A stretch of 64,000 bases of DNA. Origin: Burkholderiales bacterium. Lineage in GTDB: Bacteria; Pseudomonadota; Gammaproteobacteria; Burkholderiales; SG8-41. Location: the NCBI GenBank assembly GCA_036262035.1, contig DATAJS010000010.1, forward strand, positions 62,001-126,000, given 5' to 3'. The notes beneath the pieces were generated by a model. It was given only the letters and a program-made list of their open reading frames with translations. It was not told where the DNA came from and did no database searches. The translations under genes and the position numbers were made by a program. Positions 6,463 through 14,327 of this stretch are shown piece after piece. How positions within the stretch are numbered: the stretch's first letter is position 1; the number at the start of each line of letters is the position of its first letter.

Positions 6463-7618
6463 ACGGTTCCAGCATCGTGTACTTGGTGATGTAGCCGACC
6501 TCGTCGTCGACACCGCTGAAGTACACCACTGCGCCGTCGGGCGCAACGGCATCCGCGCCGTAGACCTCGGCGCACCACGCGCGCACCGCGCGCGAGCGCG
6601 GCCGGCTCGCGAACCATTCGATCGCGGCGATCTCGGCACCGCTCGCGCCGCCCGCACGCCACGATTGCTCGAGCACGCCGGTGCGCGGATGGCCCTGCGC
6701 ATCGCGTCCTTCGACGACGTCGTAGTTGCGGCGCGACGCGAAGAAGCCCGGGAAACACGCGTGCGCGGCCGCGTCGTACACCTGCGCTCTTTCCGCGGCG
6801 CGCTTCATCGCCGGCGAGATGTCGAGGGCGAGGAGCGCGTCGAAACCGCCTCGCGCGACGAGGAGGTCGGAGCCGCCGTAGACTTCGAGGCCGCGGTTGT
6901 CGACGGCGAGGCTCTGGGTGCCGACGTAGGACGCTTCGAGATCGCCGACTTCGACGTGGCCGACGCTGTAGGTCTCGACGTCCGCGAGGTTGCGCTCGAG
7001 CACGACGCCGCAGTCCTCGAGCTCACCGGGATCGATGCGCTGCAGCGCCTCGTGCAGCGCCGCCTGCGTCTCCACGACCGTCTGGCCGCGTCCGCCGAGC
7101 GCGAGCGCGGGTTTGACGCGTACCGCACCGGACTGGAGAAGGCGCACGCCCGCGCGCATCGCGTCGTCGCCCGCAAAGGCCGAATAGCCTTCGAGCACCG
7201 CATCCGACACCGCCTGCGAGAACGCGTGCGACCAGCCGTGCGGCGCGCGCGCGTCCGCGTCGATCAGCGGGTGCGTGATGCTCTTGGTGCCGACGAACGC
7301 ATGCGGCACCACGCCGCCGAAGAGATCGTGCGCGCCGCGGATGCCGAGCGCCGCGGCCGCGTCGCAGCCGACGATCGTCCGACTCGGCACGTAGTACACC
7401 TCGCAGGCATAGGCCGCCGAGCGGTCGAACTCGCCGCCGAAGCCGCAGCCTTTCAGCGCGGCGAGCCTTGAAGCGAGCTTCATGCGGGTGACGCACTCGT
7501 GCGACCGCGGGTTGTAAGCGTCGCCGCCCGAATACGACACGACGATGCGGAGTCCCGCGCGGTGTGGTGCCGCCGTGAGCGTCGCGGCACGCCGCCTCGC
7601 GATACGAGCAGGGCCCAT
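6449..7618 (-). CDS. DUF3182 family protein
   Basis: A 389-residue cytoplasmic protein that I recognise as DUF3182, a poorly studied proteobacterial family resembling ATP-grasp enzymes. Conserved-looking blocks are [22 protein letters not shown], split as HDLFGG (about 94), HAFVGTK and ITHPL; then [12 protein letters not shown], typical of an ATP-grasp lysine and glycine-rich loop; GVVLERNL; and [12 protein letters not shown]. The start at 7618 is favoured by GAGGAGGTAACG immediately upstream. It overlaps the alpha/beta hydrolase gene, implying a shared process such as making and trimming a peptide-like bond, which is inference only. No signal peptide. Confidence 0.7.
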   Translation of the reverse strand: MGPARIARRRAATLTAAPHRAGLRIVVSYSGGDAYNPRSHECVTRMKLASRLAALKGCGFGGEFDRSAAYACEVYYVPSRTIVGCDAAAALGIRGAHDLFGGVVPHAFVGTKSITHPLIDADARAPHGWSHAFSQAVSDAVLEGYSAFAGDDAMRAGVRLLQSGAVRVKPALALGGRGQTVVETQAALHEALQRIDPGELEDCGVVLERNLADVETYSVGHVEVGDLEASYVGTQSLAVDNRGLEVYGGSDLLVARGGFDALLALDISPAMKRAAERAQVYDAAAHACFPGFFASRRNYDVVEGRDAQGHPRTGVLEQSWRAGGASGAEIAAIEWFASRPRSRAVRAWCAEVYGADAVAPDGAVVYFSGVDDEVGYITKYTMLEPYADA

Positions 7619-7744
7619 CGTTACCTCCTCGCGGCGCAATTCTTACGCGCATGTCGCCAGCCCGACGCAAGAACCGGACCGGGTGCCGCGACGGACTCGC
7701 GGGAATAGAATGCAATCGCGAAATCGCCTCATCGGAGCTCGACC

Positions 7745-8191
7745 ATGAAAGCGCTTGCGACCGTCATCGGCACCCTGCTCGTAAGCTTCGCCGCACCCGC
7801 GGCGCAGACCCTTTACAAGTCCACCATGCCCGACGGCAAGATCGTCTACGGGGAAGCCCCGGTCCCCGGCGCGAAGCGCGTGGATACCATCGAGCCGCCG
7901 CCCGCCAAGACCGGCGTCAGCGCCGCGACGGACGCCGAGAAAGCGCGCGCGGCGCAGGCTGCGGCCAAGGCGAGCGCAGGGGCGAGCTCGCCCGCGCTGA
8001 GCGACGCGCGCCAGGCGCTGCAGAAAGCCGAAGCGGCCCGCGACGCCGGCAAGGAGCCCTTACCGGGCGAGCGCCTCGGCACCGCCGGCGGCGCCAGCCG
8101 CCTCACCGAAGCGTATTTCGAGCGGCAGAAGGCGCTGGAGATCGGGGTGGAGGTGGCACGCAAGCGCGTGCAGGACCTGGAGAAGAAGTGA
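7745..8191 (+). CDS. DUF4124 domain exported protein
   Basis: A 148-residue protein. The signal peptide is residues 1-20, and the DUF4124 segment follows at once (TLYKSTMPDGKIVYGEAPVPGAK), a short beta-hairpin module common in betaproteobacterial envelope proteins. The middle is alanine-rich and charged, likely helical (about 58-105). The end (YFERQKALEIGVEVARKRVQDLEKK) looks like a coiled coil. Function is unknown. The gene stands alone, divergent from the DUF3182 pair, and is followed by a hairpin ending in six T. Confidence 0.8.
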   Translation: MKALATVIGTLLVSFAAPAAQTLYKSTMPDGKIVYGEAPVPGAKRVDTIEPPPAKTGVSAATDAEKARAAQAAAKASAGASSPALSDARQALQKAEAARDAGKEPLPGERLGTAGGASRLTEAYFERQKALEIGVEVARKRVQDLEKK

Positions 8192-8202
8192 CGGGTGAAA
8201 CG

Positions 8203-8303
8203 GTGACGGATGAGGCAGTGACGCGTTAGAGCCGCGCGACGCCTTTCGTCACCGCTTTATCCGTCACCGTCCCATCCGTCACTGCTTTATCCGTCACTTT
8301 TTT
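8203..8303 (+). terminator. Rho-independent terminator made from GTGA-type repeats
   Basis: GTGACGGATGAGGCAGTGACG (8203-8223) pairs with 8277-8297 over 21 bases with two mismatches and is followed by TTTTTT (8298-8303). It serves the DUF4124 gene. Further GTGACGG units lie at 8189-8202 and, on the reverse strand, 8246-8276, downstream of the VWA gene stop. Both convergent genes therefore contribute repeats starting near their stop codons. Confidence 0.75.
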
Positions 8304-8305
8304 GG

Positions 8306-9352
8306 CTACAGGATCCTGTTGAACCACGCCAGCGACAGCAGCGCGCTGGCGACCGCGAATACCGCGGCGAGCGCCGAGAACACGGCCGTGATCTCGGTCT
8401 CTTTCTTCTCCAGCGTGAAGCGTGCGTTGAGCGATTTGTAGACCTTTTTCAGGTCGGTCGCGGTGCCGGCGTAGAAGTACTCGCCGTGGGTGATCATCGC
8501 GACGTTCTTCAGCGTGTCCTCGTCGAGCTTCACGCGCATGCGCCAGCCTTCGAAACCCATGATCTCGCCGTCGGGCGTGCCGATGCCCACGGTATAGACG
8601 CGAACGCCGCGGTCGGCGGCTGCGCGCGCCGCCTCCATCGCGTCGGGTCCGGTCGTGCGCTGGCCGTCGGTGAGCAGCACGACCGCGGCCGATCCGTACG
8701 AACCCGGCGGCACCGGCTTGAACGCGGGTTTTTCCATGCCGGTCTTGGGATCGATCGTGGCGAGCGCCGGCCGCTTCTTGCCGTCGCCGGTCACCGATTC
8801 GAGCGTGATGCCTTCCTCCGGAAAGATCGCGGCGAGCGACACCACGATCGCGCTGCCGACCGCGGTGCCGCGCTGGAGCTGGAGGCGGTCGATCGCCTGG
8901 GTGATCTCTTCGCGGTTGAGCGTGGGGTGCTGCACGACGAGCGCGGTCGCGGCGAACGCGACGACGCCGATGCGCGTGCTGCGCGGCTGCTCCTCGACGA
9001 ACGTCCTCGCGGCCGCCTGCGCCGCCGCGAGGCGGTTGGGCTGCACGTCGGTCGCGCGCATGCTGCCCGAGACGTCCATCGCGAGGATCACGGTCTCGTG
9101 TGCGGTCGGCAGGCTGATGATCGCGGTCGGTCTCGCCGCGGCGACGATCATGGCGATCAGCGCGAGGAGGAACAGCACCGGCGGCACGTGACGGCGGTAC
9201 GGCGGCGTGCGCTGCGCGGCTTCGCGCAGCATCGCCAGGCTCGCATACCGCGCCGCGGACTGCGCCTTGCGCCGGAGCACGTAGAGATAGCCCGCGACGA
9301 CGAGCGGCACGGCGGCGAGCAGCCAGAGCAGGTGCGGCCAGATGAAGCTCAT
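8306..9352 (-). CDS. VWA domain membrane protein, BatA-like
   Basis: A 348-residue inner-membrane protein. Hydrophobic helices are at about 5-25, 58-78 and at the C-terminus (about 320-345). Between them lies a von Willebrand A domain with an intact metal-ion-dependent adhesion site: DVSGSM, a threonine in the QRGTAVGSA region and LLTDGQRT. Proteins of this arrangement (BatA/BatB) work with DUF58 proteins and MoxR ATPases. Its ATG overlaps the TGA of the DUF58 gene, and MoxR lies just upstream, giving a MoxR-DUF58-VWA unit. Such units are tied to assembly or activation of periplasmic or metal enzymes and to envelope stress. The client here is unknown. Confidence 0.85.
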   Translation of the reverse strand: MSFIWPHLLWLLAAVPLVVAGYLYVLRRKAQSAARYASLAMLREAAQRTPPYRRHVPPVLFLLALIAMIVAAARPTAIISLPTAHETVILAMDVSGSMRATDVQPNRLAAAQAAARTFVEEQPRSTRIGVVAFAATALVVQHPTLNREEITQAIDRLQLQRGTAVGSAIVVSLAAIFPEEGITLESVTGDGKKRPALATIDPKTGMEKPAFKPVPPGSYGSAAVVLLTDGQRTTGPDAMEAARAAADRGVRVYTVGIGTPDGEIMGFEGWRMRVKLDEDTLKNVAMITHGEYFYAGTATDLKKVYKSLNARFTLEKKETEITAVFSALAAVFAVASALLSLAWFNRIL

Positions 9353-10344
9353 GTGGCGAGGTGCTGCGGGAGGCTCGCGCCCGACGCGAGCTGGCTCCTG
9401 CGCTTGCGCAGGTCCGCGAAACGCAGCAGCGCGTCGACGAGGTCGTCCTCGGTCGACAGCTCGAGCGCATCGACGCCGGCGTCGCGGAACGCCTCGCGCA
9501 CCTGGGCCTCGCGCCGCGTGGCGGCTTCGGCGAAGCGCTTCCTGAAACCGCGGTCGTGCGTGTCGACGAAGAGCTGCTCGCCGGTCTCGGCGTCCTGCAC
9601 GACGAGCATGCCGAGATCGGGCAGCTCCATCTCGAGCGGATCGAACAGCCTCACCGCGAGCGCTTCGTGCCGCTGCGCGAGGTGCGCGAGCGGCCGTCCC
9701 CAGCCGGGCGCGCTGATGAAGTCGGACACGACGAAGACCAGCGAGCGCCGCGGCATGAGCTGGAAAGCGCTCTGCATGAACGCGGACAGATCGGTGCCGC
9801 CCGACCTGGTCGGTCGGTCGCGCGACAGCATGCGATGCATGATGTGCAGCACCTGGCGGCGGCCGGTGCGCGCGGGAATGACGGTGTCGACGCTGTCGCC
9901 GTAGAACACCGCGCCGACGCGGTTGCCGTTGCGCGTGAGCAGCCGCGCGAGCACCGCCACGAACTCCGCCGAGAGCTGGCGCTTCCTCACCTCGCGCGAG
10001 CCGAAGTCGAGCGAGGGCGAGAGATCGAGCAGGAACCACGCGGTGACCTCGCGGTCCTCGTAGTACTCGCGCACGTACGGCGTGGAGAGACGCGCGGTGA
10101 CGTTCCAGTCGATGTGTCGCACGTCGTCGTTGTACTGATACTCGCGCAGGTCCGCGAGATCGAGGCCGAAGCCGCGGAAGAGCGTGCGGTAGTCGCCGTG
10201 CAGGAGGCCGTCGAGGCGCCGCAGCACCGTCCATTCGAGACGGCGCAGGATGCGGTCGGCTTCGGCGCCTCGCGCTACCGGCGCCTCAGGGCCGTTTGAT
10301 GCCGGCGCCTTTCCGGAATCAATTTTTCGTGCCGGGTCTGACAT
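9349..10344 (-). CDS. DUF58 domain protein (MoxR-associated)
   Basis: A 331-residue protein with the DUF58 signature in which G.G.D.ADLREYQYNDDVRHIDWNVTAR is followed by a degenerate VWA-like domain (FLLDLSPSLDFGS, SLVFVVSDF). It has no membrane helices, unlike many DUF58 proteins, so it is probably cytoplasmic. It sits between MoxR and the VWA protein, overlapping MoxR by 26 bases and the VWA gene by four. This overlap supports translational coupling and a physical complex. DUF58 proteins are thought to act as adaptors between the MoxR ATPase and membrane VWA partners; the biochemical role is unproven. Confidence 0.85.
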   Translation of the reverse strand: MSDPARKIDSGKAPASNGPEAPVARGAEADRILRRLEWTVLRRLDGLLHGDYRTLFRGFGLDLADLREYQYNDDVRHIDWNVTARLSTPYVREYYEDREVTAWFLLDLSPSLDFGSREVRKRQLSAEFVAVLARLLTRNGNRVGAVFYGDSVDTVIPARTGRRQVLHIMHRMLSRDRPTRSGGTDLSAFMQSAFQLMPRRSLVFVVSDFISAPGWGRPLAHLAQRHEALAVRLFDPLEMELPDLGMLVVQDAETGEQLFVDTHDRGFRKRFAEAATRREAQVREAFRDAGVDALELSTEDDLVDALLRFADLRKRRSQLASGASLPQHLAT

Positions 10345-11335
10345 GCGTGTCGAGGGGCTTATCCGGCGGTGCGATCTGCTCCATGATGCGGCGGACGATG
10401 TCGTCCGCGCTCACCTGTTCGGCCAGCGCTTCGTAGGTGAGCACGAGGCGGTGCCGCAGCACGTCGGGCATGATGTCCAGAACGTCCTCCGGCAGCACGT
10501 AATCGCGCCCGCGCAAAAACGCGAGCGCGCGCCCGCCTTCGATGAGCGCGATCGATGCGCGGGGACTCGCCCCGAACGAGATGTATTTCGCGAGATCCGG
10601 GATGCCCGCCTTGTCGGGATTGCGCGTCGCCCCGACGACTTTCACCGCGTACTGGGTGATCGAAGGATCGACGTACGCGTTCCGGCATTCCTTCTGGAGC
10701 GCCGAAAGCTGCTCGGTCGTCGCGACCGACGTCACCGCTTTCGCCACACCGGTGACGCGCTCGACGATGACGAACTCTTCCTCTTCGGTCGGGTAACCCA
10801 CCAGCACCTTCATCATGAAGCGGTCGACCTGCGCTTCGGGCAGCGGATACGTGCCTTCGGTCTCGATCGGGTTCTGGGTCGCCATCACCAGGAAAGGCTC
10901 GGGCACCTTGTGCGTCTCGCCCGCGATCGTCACCTGGCGCTCCTGCATCACCTCGAGCAGCGCGCTCTGCACTTTCGCCGGCGCGCGGTTGATCTCGTCG
11001 GCGAGGAGGAGGTTCGTAAAGACCGGGCCGAGCGACGTGGTGAACTCGCCGGTCTTCTGGTTGTAGACGCGCGTGCCGACGAGATCGGCGGGGACGAGGT
11101 CGGGCGTGAACTGGATGCGCCGGAACTGTCCGCGCACGGTACGCGCGAGGGTCTTGACCGTGAGGGTCTTGGCGAGGCCGGGCACGCCTTCGACGAGCAG
11201 GTGACCCTGCGCGAGGATCGCGACCAGCACGCGCTCGAGGAAGTGGTCCTGGCCGACGACGATCTTCTTCACCTCGTACAGCACGCGCTGCATGAGGCTG
11301 GCGATCTCTTCGCGCGAAAGCTCGGTGTTTTCCAT
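10319..11335 (-). CDS. MoxR-type AAA+ ATPase
   Basis: A 338-residue cytoplasmic ATPase. The Walker A-type loop is GVPGLAKT (about 54-61), the Walker B-like segment is LLADEINRAP, and sensor 1 is VMATQNPIETEGTYPLPEAQ, the standard MoxR pattern. The C-terminal lid has FGASPRASIALI. MoxR proteins act as chaperone-like motors with VWA partners, here the DUF58 and VWA genes directly downstream. The trypsin-like protease gene begins upstream with only eight bases between, so it may head the operon. Confidence 0.9.
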   Translation of the reverse strand: MENTELSREEIASLMQRVLYEVKKIVVGQDHFLERVLVAILAQGHLLVEGVPGLAKTLTVKTLARTVRGQFRRIQFTPDLVPADLVGTRVYNQKTGEFTTSLGPVFTNLLLADEINRAPAKVQSALLEVMQERQVTIAGETHKVPEPFLVMATQNPIETEGTYPLPEAQVDRFMMKVLVGYPTEEEEFVIVERVTGVAKAVTSVATTEQLSALQKECRNAYVDPSITQYAVKVVGATRNPDKAGIPDLAKYISFGASPRASIALIEGGRALAFLRGRDYVLPEDVLDIMPDVLRHRLVLTYEALAEQVSADDIVRRIMEQIAPPDKPLDTHVRPGTKN

Positions 11336-11343
11336 GGAGTTCC

Positions 11344-12273
11344 CTAGAACGGCGAGACGCCCGCGGCGGCCGCGGCGTTCTCGATCGGCACCGCGAAGCC
11401 GATGCCGATGAACACCGCCTGCTTGCCGGGGTTGAGGATGCCGGTGACGATGCCGACGACTTCGCCGTCGGTCGTGAACAGCGGACCGCCCGAGCTGCCG
11501 GGGTTGGCGGCCGCGTCGAACTGGATGAGGTTGGTGAGCAGGCGCTTACCCTCGGGCGAGCGATACTCGCGGCGCAGCCCCGAGACCACGCCCGAGGACA
11601 CCGACGGCCCGATCCCGAAGGGGAAACCGACCGCGACCACTTCGTCGCCGAGCCGCAGGTCGGCGGTCGAGCGCAGCGTCGCGGGCATGAGATCGTCGGG
11701 AACGCTCGACGTCTTGATCACCGCGAGGTCGTCCTCCGGACGCGTGCCGACGACCGTCGCTTCCGATTCCATGCCGTCGGAGAACACCACGTTGAGGCGC
11801 TTGGCGCCGGCGACGACGTGCAGGTTGGTCAGTATGGTGCCGTTGTCGAGGATGACCACCCCGGTGCCGACGCTGCGCTCGGAGTCCTTGTCCGGCTCGT
11901 CCTCGCCGCCGAGGCCGCGCACGCGCACCACCGAGCCCTTGATGAGTTCGTAGGCCTGCGCCGCGCGCGACGGCAGCGGCTTGGTCTCCAGCGTACGCAG
12001 GACCGCGGCGTCGATGTCCTTCTGGGTGATCGTACGCGGCTGCGGGCCGAAGATCGCGTGCGAGTACACCAGCGCGAGCGCGGCGAGCAGTCCGGCGGTC
12101 AGACCGGTCGCGAGCGGATGGCGGGTCAGGAAAGATCTGACGCGGCCGCGCTTCGGCGCGGCGACCGGCGGCGCCTCGGGCGCCGGCTCGACCGGCGGCT
12201 CGACGCCTTTGGGCTCGGCTGCGGCAGGAATGCGCTGACGGTGCGAAGAGCTGTAGAGGGCGACGCGTTTCAT
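11344..12273 (-). CDS. Membrane-anchored trypsin-like serine protease (DegP/HtrA-type catalytic domain, no PDZ)
   Basis: A 309-residue protein. A proline-rich cytoplasmic N-terminus (about 1-50) leads into one membrane helix (about 58-78, LATGLTAGLLAALALVYS). The periplasmic chymotrypsin-fold protease domain has a complete triad: His in TNLHVVAG, Asp in EDDLAVIK, Ser in NPGSSGGPL. The protein ends soon after the catalytic domain, so it lacks the PDZ domain(s) of DegP/DegS. The start at 12273 is preferred because conserved character begins there, although the frame opens to 12405 and the ribosome site is weak. The downstream MoxR-DUF58-VWA genes are eight bases away, suggesting a joint envelope quality-control unit. 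Its target is unknown. The 200 bases upstream hold no gene I can support. Confidence 0.8.
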   Translation of the reverse strand: MKRVALYSSSHRQRIPAAAEPKGVEPPVEPAPEAPPVAAPKRGRVRSFLTRHPLATGLTAGLLAALALVYSHAIFGPQPRTITQKDIDAAVLRTLETKPLPSRAAQAYELIKGSVVRVRGLGGEDEPDKDSERSVGTGVVILDNGTILTNLHVVAGAKRLNVVFSDGMESEATVVGTRPEDDLAVIKTSSVPDDLMPATLRSTADLRLGDEVVAVGFPFGIGPSVSSGVVSGLRREYRSPEGKRLLTNLIQFDAAANPGSSGGPLFTTDGEVVGIVTGILNPGKQAVFIGIGFAVPIENAAAAAGVSPF

Positions 12274-12476
12274 CGACGGACCCGTGTGGGTGCAAAAGCG
12301 GGGAAACCGCTTCGAAGCAACATCTCGGCCAGCGCTGGCGACGCGAGGGCGCTGCGTCTTTAGCTTACTACGCCAACAGCGCGGCGGCGCGATCGATGCC
12401 CTCATTGTGGGACGATGCGCGCCGCCGGTGCACCCGCAGTATGGGCGGCGCCGTGTTGCAGCCGTGTCTCAGCCGA

Positions 12477-12734
12477 TCATTTGCACGTACACGCAGGGGG
12501 TCGTGCACAGAGGTCGCCGCTCGGCGTGCCGGGTCCGCACGTCGCGGTCTCGCCCGGGCGGCAGGTGATGGCGCACGAAGCGCAGGCGCCCACCGCCGGC
12601 GCCTTGCAAGAGGCGCCGGTGTCCTTCTTATCCTGCTTCTTGACCGTTGTTTTCTTGCGGGCGTGCTCTTCGGCCGCAGCGGGCGCCGTCGAGATGAAAA
12701 ACGCGGTAAACACCAGCACCATCAGCGACCGCAT
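12477..12734 (-). CDS. Small cysteine-rich exported protein
   Basis: An 85-residue product with a signal peptide (MRSLMVLVFTAFFISTAPAAA), a short lysine-rich linker (RKKTTVKKQDKK) and a C-terminal domain of about 40 residues with eight cysteines (C-K, A-C-A-S-C-A, T-C-R, T-C-G, L-C-A, A-C-T-C-K). The density of cysteines suggests a disulfide-knotted or metal-binding periplasmic peptide. GGGGAGGTCGCT before the ATG at 12732-12734 fixes the start, in preference to one nine codons upstream. It lies alone between the carboxyltransferase (upstream) and the protease. I do not recognise the family. Confidence 0.6.
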   Translation of the reverse strand: MRSLMVLVFTAFFISTAPAAAEEHARKKTTVKKQDKKDTGASCKAPAVGACASCAITCRPGETATCGPGTPSGDLCARPPACTCK

Positions 12735-12754
12735 AGCGACCTCCCCGGCACTCC

Positions 12755-12777
12755 GTGTCACGTTTCACGTTTCACGT
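12755..12777 (-). repeat. Post-stop GTGAAACGT repeat, single arm
   Basis: Read on the reverse strand directly after the TAG of the carboxyltransferase gene, ACGTGAAACGTGAAACGTGACA contains three GTGA-phased units. No matching inverted arm is visible nearby, unlike the other loci of this kind. It resembles the units at 63340-63371. Confidence 0.6.
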
Positions 12778-14310
12778 CTAGTACGTCGTCGGCCAGTTTC
12801 GCATGAGGTGCTGCCCCACGCCACCGCTCGTGCGCATACGGTGCACTTCCAGCATGCGGATCAGCCAGTCGCGGGTGTCGCGCGGCTCGATGACGTCCTG
12901 CGCGGTGTAGATGCCGGCCATGTCGTAGGGCGAGGTGCCTTTGGACATCAGCGCGACGGTCTCTTCGTATTTCTGCGGATCTTTTTCGGGGTCGACCCCG
13001 AACACCACGCGCGCGCCGAAGTCGGGCTTCATGAAGCTCACCTCGGAGGTGTACCAGCACGCGATCTCGTCGGCGTTGCCGCCGCCGCCCATGCTGGAGA
13101 CCGCGAGGCCGTAGCTCTTCCTCATGATCACCGCGATCTTGGGCACGGTGACGAGGGTCATCGCGTTCATCCAGTTCATCACCTTGCCGGTGATGCCGCG
13201 CTGCTCGCCTTCGAGCCCGATGAGAAAACCCGGCTGGTCGACGAGCATCACGATCGGGATGTTGTACGAGTCGCAGAGCACGAAGAAGTTCTGGACCTTC
13301 TGGCTCTCGTCCGCGCCGATCGCGCCGCCGCGGTGCAGCGGGTTGTTGGCGATGATGCCGACCGATTTGCCGTCGAGCCGTGCGAGCGTCGTGACGATCG
13401 CCTTGCCGTAACGCGCCTTGATCTCGAACATCGAATCGCGGTCGACGATGCAGCGGATGATCTTCTTCACGTCGTAGACCTGGTTTTTCGACTCCGGCAA
13501 CAGCTCGAGGATTTTGTCCGCGTCGGCGCCGGAGCCTTCGGGGACGGGATATTCGGGCGGAGGCTCGCTGTTATTGGCGGGCAGGTACGACAGGAACTGC
13601 CTGATCGCGTCGATCGCCTGCTCGTCGGTGTCGACCACCTGGTCGGCGATGCCGCTCACCTCGGCGTGCACGCGCCAGCCGCCGAGCTCCTCGGCGTCGA
13701 CCGCCTTGCCGATCGCCATCGAGATCAGGCGCGGGCTCGACACCGCCACGATCGCGCCTTTGCGGAACACGCAGAAGTCCGACATCGACGCGTACCACGC
13801 CGACGAGCCGAAGCAGTAGCCCAGCGCCGCCGCCGCCCACGGCGACTCGCGCAGGCGCTGGTACTCGACCGGGTCGTCTTTCGAGCCGATCGAGTCCGCG
13901 CCCATCACGTCCGGCATGCGCGCGCCGGTCGATTCGCCGAGGAACACCGCGGGGATGCCGCGCTTCCTCGCGATCGTCTTGATGTGCTTGAGCTTCTTGA
14001 TGTTGATGTTCGCGCTCGACGCGCCTTTCACCGTGAAGTCGTTCGCGATGGCGGCGGCCTCGCGGCCGTCGATGCGGCCGAAGCCTGCGACTTTGCCGTC
14101 GGCCGGCGTCGTGTGCTTGTCTTCGGCGCGCGCCGATACCGCGTAGCGTCCGGACTCGATGAAGGTCCCGGGATCGAACAGGCGCTCGAGCCGCTCGCGC
14201 GCGTTGAGCATGCCCTGCGCCTTGCGCTGCGCGAGCTTCTCCGGGCCGCCCATCGCGAGCGCGCGCTCGGTGCGGGCTTCCATATCCTTCAACAGGTCTT
14301 CGAACGGCAT
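12778..14310 (-). CDS. Acyl-CoA carboxylase carboxyltransferase (beta) subunit, paralogue A
   Basis: A 510-residue biotin-dependent carboxyltransferase with both crotonase-fold halves: an N-terminal acyl-CoA-binding domain (GMLNARERLERLFDPGTF; DGKVAGFGRIDGR; GASSANINIKK; GESTGARMPD) and a C-terminal carboxybiotin domain (GIIANNPLHRGGAIGADES; LVDQPGFLIG; VPKIAVIMRKSYG; GGGGNADE). It transfers CO2 from carboxybiotin to an acyl-CoA; the substrate is not predictable from sequence alone. Most of its length aligns by eye with the gene at 17109, including the closing L-x-R-N-W-P-T-x-Y, so the two are recent paralogues. It is the last gene of a tight minus-strand run (SDR, Bug, Bug). Its carrier could be the protein at 1271; no biotin carboxylase is in the window. 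Confidence 0.88.
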   Translation of the reverse strand: MPFEDLLKDMEARTERALAMGGPEKLAQRKAQGMLNARERLERLFDPGTFIESGRYAVSARAEDKHTTPADGKVAGFGRIDGREAAAIANDFTVKGASSANINIKKLKHIKTIARKRGIPAVFLGESTGARMPDVMGADSIGSKDDPVEYQRLRESPWAAAALGYCFGSSAWYASMSDFCVFRKGAIVAVSSPRLISMAIGKAVDAEELGGWRVHAEVSGIADQVVDTDEQAIDAIRQFLSYLPANNSEPPPEYPVPEGSGADADKILELLPESKNQVYDVKKIIRCIVDRDSMFEIKARYGKAIVTTLARLDGKSVGIIANNPLHRGGAIGADESQKVQNFFVLCDSYNIPIVMLVDQPGFLIGLEGEQRGITGKVMNWMNAMTLVTVPKIAVIMRKSYGLAVSSMGGGGNADEIACWYTSEVSFMKPDFGARVVFGVDPEKDPQKYEETVALMSKGTSPYDMAGIYTAQDVIEPRDTRDWLIRMLEVHRMRTSGGVGQHLMRNWPTTY

Positions 14311-14327
14311 ACTCGATCTCTCTATGT

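Noticed and set aside
8189-8303. Possible CRISPR-like repeat array
   Set aside because: Units are short (9-12 bases), degenerate, without unique spacers or cas genes, and fold as a terminator.
12274-12476. Possible N-terminal extension of the protease or a small gene in the 200-base gap
   Set aside because: No ribosome site, no conserved motif and no codon pattern distinct from the opposite strand; left unassigned.
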